A DNA stretch of 64,000 bases from Bacteroidales bacterium (GTDB taxonomy: Bacteria; Bacteroidota; Bacteroidia; Bacteroidales; UBA4417), in the NCBI GenBank assembly GCA_030654075.1, contig JAURYB010000027.1, positions 27,671 to 91,670 on the forward strand, given 5' to 3'. Positions 27,537-37,100 of this stretch are shown piece after piece. Made by a program: the position numbers and the translations under genes. Below the pieces are notes generated by a model, which did not search any database, was not told the origin of the DNA, and worked only from the letters and a program-made list of their open reading frames with translations. The first letter of the stretch is position 1; every line of letters begins with the position of its first letter.

Positions 27537-28220
27537 ATGCAATTTATGAAATGGACTAACCCTATTAAACCTCAAATATTTACTTTGTTGTTCTGTATTA
27601 TCGGTACGCTGAATTCGTGTTCATTTTCAAAGAAAGCGAGTGATAAATTACTCAGTAAAGCTTCGGAAAAAAGCTACGATGTCATTATAGTTCCGGGAGT
27701 ACCGTTAGAAAACGGAAAATGGAGCAACATAATGAAAGCCAGGATTTACTGGTCGAAGTTTTTGTTTGATAAAGGAATCGCCAAAAATATCATGTTTTCG
27801 GGATCTGCTGTTTATTCGCCATACATTGAAGCGGAAATTATGGCGATGTATGCTGAAGCACTCGGAATTCCGAAGGAAAACATTTATACAGAAACAAAGG
27901 CTGAACATAGTACCGAGAACATATTTTACTCCCACAAGCTTGCCCAAAAACTGAAATTTGTCAGTATGGCTATTGCCTCTGATCCGTTTCAAACCAAGAT
28001 GTTAAGAAAATTTACGAGAAAACGAATAGATGGCGACATCGATCTTATACCTATTGTTTTTGATTCACTCAAGGCTATGCCTATGGGCGTAAGGGAACCG
28101 GAAATAGATATCCAGAAAGCTTTTGTACAAGGATTTATTCCTCTGCCTGAAAGAGAAAATCTCATGCAACGCTTGCGCGGAACCTGGGGCGGCGACCTGT
28201 TTAAGGATACACTAAAATAA
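27537..28220 (+). CDS. YdcF/SanA (DUF218) family lipoprotein
   Basis: 227 residues. Residues 1-25 hold a hydrophobic segment ending in LNSC, a lipobox, so it is probably a lipoprotein. The DUF218 domain shows YDVIIVPG, AKNIMFSGSAVYSPYIEAEIM and IYTETKAEHSTENI, which match the conserved blocks of the family: a phosphate-binding loop, a nucleotide-fold helix and the EHST motif. Relatives affect envelope polysaccharides and vancomycin resistance (SanA, ElyC), but the activity is unknown. Confidence 0.82.
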   Translation: MQFMKWTNPIKPQIFTLLFCIIGTLNSCSFSKKASDKLLSKASEKSYDVIIVPGVPLENGKWSNIMKARIYWSKFLFDKGIAKNIMFSGSAVYSPYIEAEIMAMYAEALGIPKENIYTETKAEHSTENIFYSHKLAQKLKFVSMAIASDPFQTKMLRKFTRKRIDGDIDLIPIVFDSLKAMPMGVREPEIDIQKAFVQGFIPLPERENLMQRLRGTWGGDLFKDTLK

Positions 28221-28331
28221 TAGTGGCTTCTATCGTTTAAAACGAAAAAAAAAAGACTAAATATTGAAAAAATGGTTAGAAAATTAATTAAATAATATTT
28301 TTAATTATGAATAACAAATCATTGTTTTTTA

Positions 28332-28339
28332 TATATTTG
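28332..28339 (+). promoter_or_regulatory. Candidate -7 box for the secreted-protein pair
   Basis: TATATTTG matches TAnnTTTG, 65 bases before the ATG at 28404. No -33 element at standard spacing. Confidence 0.4.
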
Positions 28340-28403
28340 GCATAGTTATCCCCATTTATTTGTCAAAATTTTTCTTATCCTATTAACCTTAAAATCAGAA
28401 ATT

Positions 28404-28820
28404 ATGAAGAAAATGACCTTCTTAATCACATTGACGCTCCTTCTATTACAATTTTCAGGTTTTTCGCAAGACAAATACGAAAAAGACCTTTACCTGAGAA
28501 AAGCAGAGAAATACACTAACATGAAAACCGCAGGTATAGTTATGACCTTTGGTGGCGCAGCACTTACTGTTTTAGGCATATCTACCATGGCGAATTCGGG
28601 ATATGATTCCTATGATCCTAATGCTTCTTCAGAGTCAGCAGGCAAATGGCTTGCGGGTTATTTTGAAACACTTGGAGGTATTGCGTTAACTGGCGGTGGT
28701 ATTCCTTTATGGATAATAGGATCATCGAAAAACAAAAAATACATGAACATGTATCGCAACGTATCGCTTAACATTAAGCCTGATGCGGGCCATATGTTGA
28801 ATTTAACGTACAAATTCTGA
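28404..28820 (+). CDS. Small secreted or membrane protein, unknown
   Basis: 138 residues. Signal peptide MKKMTFLITLTLLLLQFSGFSQ, then two hydrophobic stretches (about 46-65 TAGIVMTFGGAALTVLGIST and 88-108). Gene and product type (Gly-rich paired hydrophobic segments with a hydrophilic turn) are common in Bacteroidetes but I recognise no named family. The next gene starts 37 bases downstream on the same strand. Confidence 0.65.
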   Translation: MKKMTFLITLTLLLLQFSGFSQDKYEKDLYLRKAEKYTNMKTAGIVMTFGGAALTVLGISTMANSGYDSYDPNASSESAGKWLAGYFETLGGIALTGGGIPLWIIGSSKNKKYMNMYRNVSLNIKPDAGHMLNLTYKF

Positions 28821-28857
28821 TAAAAATCAATTTAACCTTTACTTAATATTCTGCATC

Positions 28858-29463
28858 ATGAAAAAAAGTATAATCTTAATGATCTTCGTTTCTCTTGTTT
28901 TTTTGGCTCAAGCTCAAAAGATCAAATTGGTAAGTGGGAACCTCACATTTCTAAAAGGTGAAAAATCTATTAATCTGCAATACTATTACGACAATGTGAA
29001 AGTCGGGGATATGGATGAATCCAACTATATCAAGAAAAAAGTCACCGAATACAATGCAAAGGAGCCGGGAAAAGGCGACAAATGGCTTGAAAACTGGAAA
29101 AATGACCGAAAAACGAGGTATGAACCCAAATTCGAAGAACTTTTCAATAAATACCTGGAGGAAGTTAACACCAAAGCTAAAGAAGGCGACGCTGATGCCA
29201 AATATACCTTGTTGATTAAAACAAAAATGATAGAACCCGGATTTAATGTTGGTGTAGTACGCAGACCCGCTAAGATTGATGTAGAAGTGGAAATAAGTGC
29301 AGCTGGAAGCCCTGAAAATAAACTTGCCGAACTTACTATTTTCGATGTTCCTGGTGCGGATGCGATGGGTTTTGATTTTGACAGCGGCGAGCGTATTTCA
29401 GAGGCCTATGCCAAATTAGGAAAAGCGTTGGCTAAATACATTGTAAAAAATACAGTGAAATAA
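28858..29463 (+). CDS. Secreted protein, unknown
   Basis: 201 residues with signal peptide (MKKSIILMIFVSLVFLAQAQ) and a soluble body rich in Lys and Asp, with no Cys and no catalytic motif that I can name. A helical C-terminus reads AKLGKALAKYIVKN. It follows the previous gene by 37 bases, and a bidirectional terminator follows. I infer that these two genes are co-transcribed. Confidence 0.7.
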   Translation: MKKSIILMIFVSLVFLAQAQKIKLVSGNLTFLKGEKSINLQYYYDNVKVGDMDESNYIKKKVTEYNAKEPGKGDKWLENWKNDRKTRYEPKFEELFNKYLEEVNTKAKEGDADAKYTLLIKTKMIEPGFNVGVVRRPAKIDVEVEISAAGSPENKLAELTIFDVPGADAMGFDFDSGERISEAYAKLGKALAKYIVKNTVK

Positions 29464-29511
29464 TATTTGGAAATTTAGCCTTTTGACTGTATCAGCCGAT
29501 TAATTTAATTT

Positions 29512-29540
29512 TAGCCATAATCCTGAAAAGATTATGGCTA
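29512..29540. terminator. Bidirectional terminator between convergent genes
   Basis: TAGCCATAATC at 29512-29522 pairs perfectly with GATTATGGCTA at 29530-29540, loop 7 nt, with T-rich flanks on both sides. It sits between the plus-strand secreted protein (ends 29463) and the minus-strand aryl polyene cluster (ends 29547), so it would stop both. Confidence 0.75.
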
Positions 29541-29546
29541 TATTAT

Positions 29547-30857
29547 TTATAAAATAACCCAGTTTTCTTTATTAGTGCGCCTATCCACAAATCTTAGTGG
29601 CTTTCTCCCGATTCCACCCTGTTGCTTTTTGTGGATTTCACTGATATCAGCAAAAATAATCTTTGGCATCACCCGCAATGAAGCATGCAGGTAAGAGGTT
29701 AACTGAGCAAGAAGTTTTTCTGAAGGTTCTTTTACGGCAATCCAGATCAGGATATCATCGGTATCCAGTTCGTTGGAGGAGACTTCCAGAACATAATCAA
29801 TGATATCGCTGTTCGAGTTCAGAATTTCGTAAATAACTGATGGATAAAGCGATGTGCCCTTAAATTTAATCATTTGCTGCTTTCGCCCAAGGATAGGGGA
29901 AATACGGAGAGTCTGACGTCCGCACTCGCATGGCTGGTTGACTAGAGTACAAATATCCCCGGTGCGATACCTGACTAATGGCATGCCTTCGACACCTAAG
30001 GTGGTAACAGTAAGTTCGCCTTTTTCGCCGAAAGGCAATGGATTTCCCTCATCATCAACAACTTCTGCAATCAGTAGTTCAGGATGAATATGCCCGCCTT
30101 TACCAAAAGCGCATTCGGTAAATGCTGTCTGCATTTCGGTTGAGGCATACGTTGAAAACAGTTCAATATCCCAGAATTCTTTAATCCGCTTCCCGATGGT
30201 ATTGAGCTCGAAATTATCAGTCCGTACATTTTCACCAATACAGATGGCGCGTTTCATGGGTGAATTCCTGTAATCAATGCCATTATCCTGTGCATATTCA
30301 ATCAATTTGAGAATAAATGAAGGAACAACCACCATGGCTGTTGAATTTACCCTGAAAATGGTTTCCCATTGCATGGAAGGAGCTCCCGGACCGGTACGCA
30401 CCACTCCTGCTTTTAATCGTGCCGCACCCTGGTAATAAGCCATCCCGGCCATAAATTGTTTATCCAGGGTAAGCGCAAGCTGGAAAATATCGGCTGAAGT
30501 AGCTCCGGTTCCGGTAAAAGAAAGGTACTCGTTGTATGCTAAACGTGATAAATCACTGGTAGTTAAAGCAATAGTAACGGGAGCGCCAAGTGTTCCGGAA
30601 GTAGAAGTGTATTCAGTTATTTCACTTTTAGGAACGCACAGAAAAGCCATATTCTGAAGCTGCAGGTCTTCCTTCGTAGTGGTCGGCAGAAATTTCAGAT
30701 CTTCAATTGTTTCAATTTTTGAAATATCGATATCCTTCTTTTCGAAAAGTGATTTATAAAACGGAGAGCGCAGGTTAACATATGCCAGTAATTCCTTCAG
30801 CTTTGTATTTTGAAGATCATAGATTTCAGCGGAAGTTAATTTATCAACAGGAAGCAT
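29547..30857 (-). CDS. PaaK-like acyl-CoA/ACP ligase of the aryl polyene cluster
   Basis: AMP-forming ligase of the phenylacetate-CoA ligase type, 436 residues from the ATG at 30857 (MLPVDKLTSAEIYD); the frame runs up to 30908 but those extra residues are unlike the family. Seen: P-loop YTSTSGTLGAPVTI, the adenylate core YRTGD, and the PaaK C-terminal block CECGRQTLRISPILGRKQQM. It would activate the aromatic starter, most plausibly 4-coumarate from the ammonia-lyase, as thioester. It is the last gene of the cluster in the direction of transcription, 92 bases after the C45 gene. Substrate is inference from context. Confidence 0.85.
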   Translation of the reverse strand: MLPVDKLTSAEIYDLQNTKLKELLAYVNLRSPFYKSLFEKKDIDISKIETIEDLKFLPTTTKEDLQLQNMAFLCVPKSEITEYTSTSGTLGAPVTIALTTSDLSRLAYNEYLSFTGTGATSADIFQLALTLDKQFMAGMAYYQGAARLKAGVVRTGPGAPSMQWETIFRVNSTAMVVVPSFILKLIEYAQDNGIDYRNSPMKRAICIGENVRTDNFELNTIGKRIKEFWDIELFSTYASTEMQTAFTECAFGKGGHIHPELLIAEVVDDEGNPLPFGEKGELTVTTLGVEGMPLVRYRTGDICTLVNQPCECGRQTLRISPILGRKQQMIKFKGTSLYPSVIYEILNSNSDIIDYVLEVSSNELDTDDILIWIAVKEPSEKLLAQLTSYLHASLRVMPKIIFADISEIHKKQQGGIGRKPLRFVDRRTNKENWVIL

Positions 30858-30949
30858 AATAAAGCGGACGAACGTAAATATTCTGTGGCAGCATGATTTA
30901 AAATGCAATTATAAAGATTTATACTATACAACTGGAATAAGGCATACTG

Positions 30950-32617
30950 CTATTTGCTATTCTTAGTTGTTTTTTCCTTACAATCAGCATATTTCTTCTT
31001 AATACGATCAATTTCCTTTTCTCCAGGTATAACACAGTTCAAAGACTTCTCATACAAGTATCCCGCTTTGCCATACTGGTTTTTGAACATATAATAGTCA
31101 CCGGCTTGCTCATACGCATCAAAATAATCAGGATTCAGGCTGACAAACAGTTCAACTCCTTTTTCATCAATGGTATGCGCTGTTAATTTCTTTCTTAAAT
31201 TTAAATATTGCTGGTACCGGGGAAAGGCTTTTACAATGAACCCGTTCTCCGGCTGAATGTAAGCCGAGTCGATTACTGATCTTGTTCCAGGCACCAACGC
31301 TTTTTTCTCAGCCATTTTATTCAGATCGTAACAAACAAAACCACCCAGCTGGTAGGGAGATGTAGATACCCAGAACATTCTTTTTTCAGGATAAAAAATA
31401 ATGGAATGATGGCCGATAAGCTGGTTTATGGCTTTCTCGTTTCCTAACCCTATGCTTATACCTTGATTGCCAAGCGTATCGCGAAGTATCTTTACCACAT
31501 CCTCAACGTTAAATTGATTTTGCTGGTTCAGGCATTCCAGAACACGATTGTAACGGTAGCCTGAAGCGGTATTCAACTTCTGCTTTCGGGCCTCTGCCGA
31601 AAATCCGTTTTGCGCGCTTTGAAAATGATTTGACGAAATAATGTAGTTGTTCTTCGTTTCATATACCACTTGCGATCCGGGCCTTTTCTCAATAATCACA
31701 GCTTTGTTATCAGCAGCTGAGCCTACCAGGAAAAGCTCAGAAACGAAAACATCAAATTTTGAAGCTACAGCAACCGCTTCATCGATATTGGAAGCATATT
31801 GTAATATTTGCCTTGCTACAAGCGAAACAGGAGTTGCAGCGGAAAGCACAATATCCGAGTTGGCGGCATTAATGGTGACTGTAAGGCCTTTTTCGTTCAT
31901 TCCCGAAACCGCTCCCATCATTCCGCCCCAGGTTACAAAAGCATGAAAATATCCTGAATCGGGGCGGATAAAGGCTACAATTTTCTCTTTGGCAAATTCG
32001 TCACCAACGTAAAAATCAAAATTGCGTCCGATCAATAATTTACCGTCCGGTGTTTTTTCATTCCAAACGCCAAATGAAGTACAACCCACCATTCCCAGGT
32101 TGCTCAGCATATGTCCCAGGTCATGCGCTCCGTGGTAATTCAGGATTCTTTGATAATTACTGGCAATATTGTTAAATGTATCAGACGCGGAAAGTGAAAT
32201 GCCGTAGATTTCCGCTTTTCGTTCTTCGGGAATTGAACGGTAAAGGTTAAGATCGAATACCGCGATTACATATTTCAGGAAATTAAGGTAATAATGCGAG
32301 GGAACTATCCGCTGCAACTGTTCAACAAAGGCTTTTTCCTGTTTATAAATGAGGCTGCGCGAGAGTTGCCCGGCGATAAGCCCCCGCTCGAATGGTTTGC
32401 CTTCAATATAAAGAGTATAAAGACCTTGTTGCTCCTTTCGGAGCCAGTTGTTGCCAATGCGGGAAGTACAGGAATCTACTTTTTCAAGCTTATATTCTTT
32501 ATAGGAATATTTCTCTGCTTCATGCTTAAATATGGAGTTGATATATACGAAGAATCCTATTACCAATGCCGCGAGGCAAAGGATTACAATCAGTGTCCAT
32601 TTAATAAACTTCTTCAT
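30950..32617 (-). CDS. C45-family acyltransferase/hydrolase, membrane-anchored
   Basis: 555 residues. An N-terminal membrane segment (7-27) is followed by an Ntn-hydrolase domain of the acyl-CoA:6-APA acyltransferase / choloylglycine-hydrolase type: the block GMVGCTSFGVW puts the likely nucleophile at Cys179, followed by GRNFDF. The family normally self-cleaves before that Cys. The C-terminal ~90 residues look helical with a TPR-like pattern. Its gene ends 4 bases before the oxidoreductase start codon side, in the middle of the tight cluster. Likely role: attaching or removing an acyl chain from the pigment or its lipid anchor; this is inference. Confidence 0.75.
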   Translation of the reverse strand: MKKFIKWTLIVILCLAALVIGFFVYINSIFKHEAEKYSYKEYKLEKVDSCTSRIGNNWLRKEQQGLYTLYIEGKPFERGLIAGQLSRSLIYKQEKAFVEQLQRIVPSHYYLNFLKYVIAVFDLNLYRSIPEERKAEIYGISLSASDTFNNIASNYQRILNYHGAHDLGHMLSNLGMVGCTSFGVWNEKTPDGKLLIGRNFDFYVGDEFAKEKIVAFIRPDSGYFHAFVTWGGMMGAVSGMNEKGLTVTINAANSDIVLSAATPVSLVARQILQYASNIDEAVAVASKFDVFVSELFLVGSAADNKAVIIEKRPGSQVVYETKNNYIISSNHFQSAQNGFSAEARKQKLNTASGYRYNRVLECLNQQNQFNVEDVVKILRDTLGNQGISIGLGNEKAINQLIGHHSIIFYPEKRMFWVSTSPYQLGGFVCYDLNKMAEKKALVPGTRSVIDSAYIQPENGFIVKAFPRYQQYLNLRKKLTAHTIDEKGVELFVSLNPDYFDAYEQAGDYYMFKNQYGKAGYLYEKSLNCVIPGEKEIDRIKKKYADCKEKTTKNSK

Positions 32618-32620
32618 TTG

Positions 32621-34129
32621 TCAGGTATTTCTTATTTTCTCAAGCAATGAATCAATCCCAAGTATTTCACCGCAGGTAATAATTGAGCTTACCGAAACGC
32701 CCATAACTCCGTGCAAGTTAAGATTCTGACCTGTAAGCAACAGATTTGGTATTTTGGTGCGTGCGGGTACAAATGTTTTGAGCGGTTCGCTGCAGTCGCG
32801 CTGAATGCCATAAAGGGAACCATGGGGTGTTCCGGTGTAATCGCGATAGGTTAATGGTGAAAGTGTATGATAGGATTCCACGGCAGATCTAAATCCCGGA
32901 TACTGATTCTCAACCAGGTTAAATATTTTTGAAGCCTTTTCCTCTTTTAATTCAGTATAGCCCGGTCCTCTGTCATCAGGCTGAAATACAGTGTTTGCCG
33001 TATCAGCCCATTGTTCAAACTCCGAATACTTCATATAGCACATTACGGAAGCTGAATGAGCGAATCCATCCTTGCCATCAGTAACAAATAACGCATAATT
33101 CTCCGGCCATTTAGCATCTTCGTATTCGGTTCCACTCCAAACATTTTCCGATTTCGAGTAATAATAGACATTTTTATTTATAAACGGGAAAGCGGAAGCT
33201 TTGAACACCACGTTAAGAATGAATACGCTGATCGTATTTTCGAGGTGCGTAATGCGGTTAACATATGCTTTCCTGAATACATCCGATTGAGTAAGAGCAA
33301 TTGTAACAGCAGGGTGTAAATCCGAAATAAACTGTTTCCCGCTAAACTCCCGGCCATCTTTTGTTATTACTTTGGTTGCAACGCCTTCATTAACAAGTAT
33401 CCGGGTAACTTCAGCCTGCCTGATAACTTTCCCTCCGGTTTCGGCAATAACATCCGCCAGGGCTGTAGCAATTTGCGACCCACCGCCTTCGCAGCGCCAG
33501 GCGCTTTCGATATAACTGTTTAAAATCAGCGCGTGAATATAAAAAGGTGACTTCTCGCCCGAACCTGCGTACAGGCAATTATTACCTGCCAGCACATTCT
33601 GCAGCAAAGGATCCTTCACAAATGAATTAATCGTGTCACGGGCATTCATGTCGAGCAAATCCATTTTATCCATAAAATCGCCGTTTCGCAGGTTATAGAG
33701 AGGAAACCTGTCGCACAATTCCTTTATGCTCCGGCAATAGTTTTCGATTCCTTCGCGCTCATCAGGAAATTCCTTTGCCAGAGTATCAATAAATTTCTCG
33801 TATGATTGCGCGTAAACATATTCCTTATCGCTGTCGCCAAATTTAATCACATCAAAGCCTTCCTCATCAAAACGCTTGATCCTGATGCGTTCCATCAACC
33901 CCAGGTATGAAAATATCTTATAGAGGGTCTGACCTTTTTCAAGTCCGCCAATATAATGCACGCCGGTATCGAATAATCCGCCGTTGCGGGAATAACTCTG
34001 AAGGCAACCGCCAATCTGCGGATTCTTTTCCAGAACGGCAACCTTGTACCCGTTTTTGCCAAGTATAGCACCGCATAACAATCCACCCAATCCGCTACCT
34101 ATAATTACAACATCGAAGCTATCACCCAT
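32621..34129 (-). CDS. FAD-dependent oxidoreductase (phytoene desaturase-like)
   Basis: 502 residues of the CrtI/phytoene desaturase family. Dinucleotide site DVVIIGSGLGGLLCGAILGK at the N-terminus, GGCLQSYSRNGGLFDTGVHYIGG next, and the C-terminal LLTGQNLNLHGVMGVSVSS are the two ends of the Rossmann FAD fold. It starts inside the end of the large MMPL gene (8-base overlap, 34122-34129). It may saturate, isomerise or oxidise a double bond of the polyene or of the attached group; the substrate is not known from sequence. Confidence 0.88.
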   Translation of the reverse strand: MGDSFDVVIIGSGLGGLLCGAILGKNGYKVAVLEKNPQIGGCLQSYSRNGGLFDTGVHYIGGLEKGQTLYKIFSYLGLMERIRIKRFDEEGFDVIKFGDSDKEYVYAQSYEKFIDTLAKEFPDEREGIENYCRSIKELCDRFPLYNLRNGDFMDKMDLLDMNARDTINSFVKDPLLQNVLAGNNCLYAGSGEKSPFYIHALILNSYIESAWRCEGGGSQIATALADVIAETGGKVIRQAEVTRILVNEGVATKVITKDGREFSGKQFISDLHPAVTIALTQSDVFRKAYVNRITHLENTISVFILNVVFKASAFPFINKNVYYYSKSENVWSGTEYEDAKWPENYALFVTDGKDGFAHSASVMCYMKYSEFEQWADTANTVFQPDDRGPGYTELKEEKASKIFNLVENQYPGFRSAVESYHTLSPLTYRDYTGTPHGSLYGIQRDCSEPLKTFVPARTKIPNLLLTGQNLNLHGVMGVSVSSIITCGEILGIDSLLEKIRNT

Positions 34130-37100
34130 TGTTTTTTCGTTTAAATACCATAATTAGATTCGATGTCCATTTAGTCTGATCAATAATCTGAGTCTCAAAA
34201 CCCAGGCTCTCCCCCAATTTAGCCATATCGTCAAAAGAAAAGAATTCGAGCTTATTTTCAGTTTTATTAAAATTTAAAATCCGTGTGGAGAATAATTCAG
34301 TGAGGCGTGTAGTAGCATGTTTTTTTGCCATCCTGTTGTCGCCGTCCCTGATAATGATCGTACCTCCAGGCATAAGTTTTGAAGTATATTCTGTAAAAAC
34401 CCGGTTTCGTTCCTGTTGATTCAAATAATGTAAAACATCACTGAAGATAATGCAATCAGCCTGCGGAACAATAAAATCCTGAAGATTTGAACTTACAAAG
34501 TTAAGATTGGCCGGTTTGCCGAATCCGTTTTCAGCCACTTCAATTTTTGATTCATCATAATCGAGCCCGGTAATTTCGCGCTTTGGTTCCAGGTAAGCCA
34601 GCATGTACGACATAAACCCGTATCCGCAACCGGCATCAATTATAACACCCTGCCTGGGTACCAGGTTTTGAAAAACCTGGTAGTTGCCTTCCATTTTTAA
34701 TTTCACCTTCATATACCATTCGAGCAACGGGCCCTTAAAAAGGAAGTTTTCAATTACCCGTTTGCGGAAATGCTCCGGCGTATGAAATTCTTCTTCCAGA
34801 ATGGAATACTGTTCCTTGAACAGTTGATGGATAGCCTTTGTTTTTTGCTGATAGGTTAAGCCAAAATCCGGGTCTTCAAATTTAATACGCTTAAGAACCT
34901 TCACTGTCATAGTAGCATCATGCATTGTAAAACTGCCTTTGGCAATGGATTTGCCTGTGCCATGAAGTATAACGGGAATGATGTCGAGTTCAAGTTGCTG
35001 AGCCAGGTAAAACGCGCCTTTATGGAAGCGTCCTATTTTCCCGTCTTTCGAACGGGTTCCTTCGGGAAAAACAGCAATGGAATACCCTGCGTCGATTTTT
35101 GCTTTCAACAATTCGATTCCCGGATCGGCACCTTCAAAAATCGGATAATATCCGGCTAAGCGCACTACGTATCCAAAAAGCGGGGAATTCCATACCCATT
35201 TATTTGTGAGCAAAAGCATTTTGGAACTCAGCATGCTCATCGAAAGAATATCGATAACCGACTGGTGATTAGCTACAAAAATGCAAGGCTTTGAGAAATC
35301 CGGTTTTTCGTCAAAAATAACCCTCTTTTTGAGATTCCCCATCACATACAATTGTGCCCAGGTTGTTTTGCTTATCATCCAATTAAACAGACTCTGAGCT
35401 TTTGACCGGTTAAAAGGATTTATTACTAACAGGAAAAAACCTGCAACGCTTAGCAGCAAACTCCCTGTAATAAAAAAGGTATAGGCAAATATTGTCTGAA
35501 GCGCAGTTTTGAGACTTATAGGCGCAAAACCCTTGCTGACAGGCGAACTCACAAACATTCGGAACAGGTAGGGCATCAACACCTGCGAAATAACCAAAAC
35601 CGAAGTGATTCCGATAACCGAAACCAAAGCAATGGATTGCAATGCCGGGTGTTTTGCGATAAGCATAACCCCAAAACCAATAAGTGTTGTAAGACCCGAC
35701 AACAAAATGCTCATCCGGATGACCGGCATCTGTTTCTTTTTGCTGCGATACTCATGCAACAATCCATCCATCGTAAAAATGCAATAGTCATCGCCCAAAC
35801 CAAAAATAAAAGTGGATAAGATAATATTGACAATATTGAATTGTATATGAAACAGGCCCATAAGTCCCAAAATCCAAACCCAGGAAACAACCATGGGAAT
35901 AAATGCCGTGAGGGCAAGCTCGATTCGTCCGTAAGTTAGCAAGAGTGCTATAAAAACCAGGAGAGCGGAGAATATGGCAATAAAGTTAAAATCATCATTA
36001 ATGATGGATGCCAACTGGTTCGACATAAATTTATTATCCAGCATCCTGGAGGCCGGTTGTGCAGAAACGAGTTTTTCGACATCCGTTAGTGATGTTGTAG
36101 GAACCTGGAGTGCCGAAACTATGGTTGTCATTTCAGGTGTAACGGATACTGTTTCTTTTGCAAAAACCGATGTTAACAGGTGAAAATCAGCAGTATCTAT
36201 TTGCTTCGTATTCAGTTCCAGATTTGAATAAAAATCGTTGAAGGCATTCTCTTTAAATCCCAGCGCCTTCCCCGATTGACCCAGCGATGCTTTGATCTGC
36301 TGTATTTTTTCCGGAGTAAAAAAATGTTTCCAACGTTCGGAACGTCTTTTCTGCTCCTGCAGCGAAGGAAGGAAATCCGCAACACCTGTGTATTTATTAG
36401 TTGTCCCCGACTTATTCAGCGAATCAGACAAATTCTTAATTTTCCCGGCCGAAGCAAGCGCCTGGTCGAAAGTGCTGCCAAATGAGATGACATACACAGA
36501 GTGCTTCAGCCTGTCGGCACCACGCAAAGCCTGTTCTGTCTTTTTTAGTTCGGGCGACATGTAGTTGAGATGCATCATGTCGCTGTCGAACCCGATAAAC
36601 TGTGCAAAATAGAGCATAACAGGCGTTAGCAGAATAATTGACCAGCGCAGATAAGTGTAGTTTTCAAGCTGAATCTTTCCCGCTTTTTCCAGCCATTTCC
36701 CTGCAATTTTACTTTCAGTTTGTTGCTTCCCTATAAGGTGTGGCAGAAAAATCAGTGAAAAAATCACGGCACCAATAAGTCCGAAAGCACCCAGCAATCC
36801 GAAATCGTGAAGAATATCGGCTTTTACAAACAGCAGGCAAACAAAACCGCCAATAGTAGTTGCACTCCCAATCGTCATCGGCTCAACCATATCGCCAATA
36901 ACTTTACGAAGGTCTTTTTCGTGAAGCCTGTGCGTTAAAATATGAATGGGATAATTGACAGCAATACCAAGTAACACCGAAGTGGCACCGATGGCTATCA
37001 GTGAAATATCTGTTTCAATAAACGAAATACATGCCAATGCAAATGCCATCCCGAAAATGATAGGCAGAAAAATCAGGATAGGTGTTCTCTTTTTGCGAAA

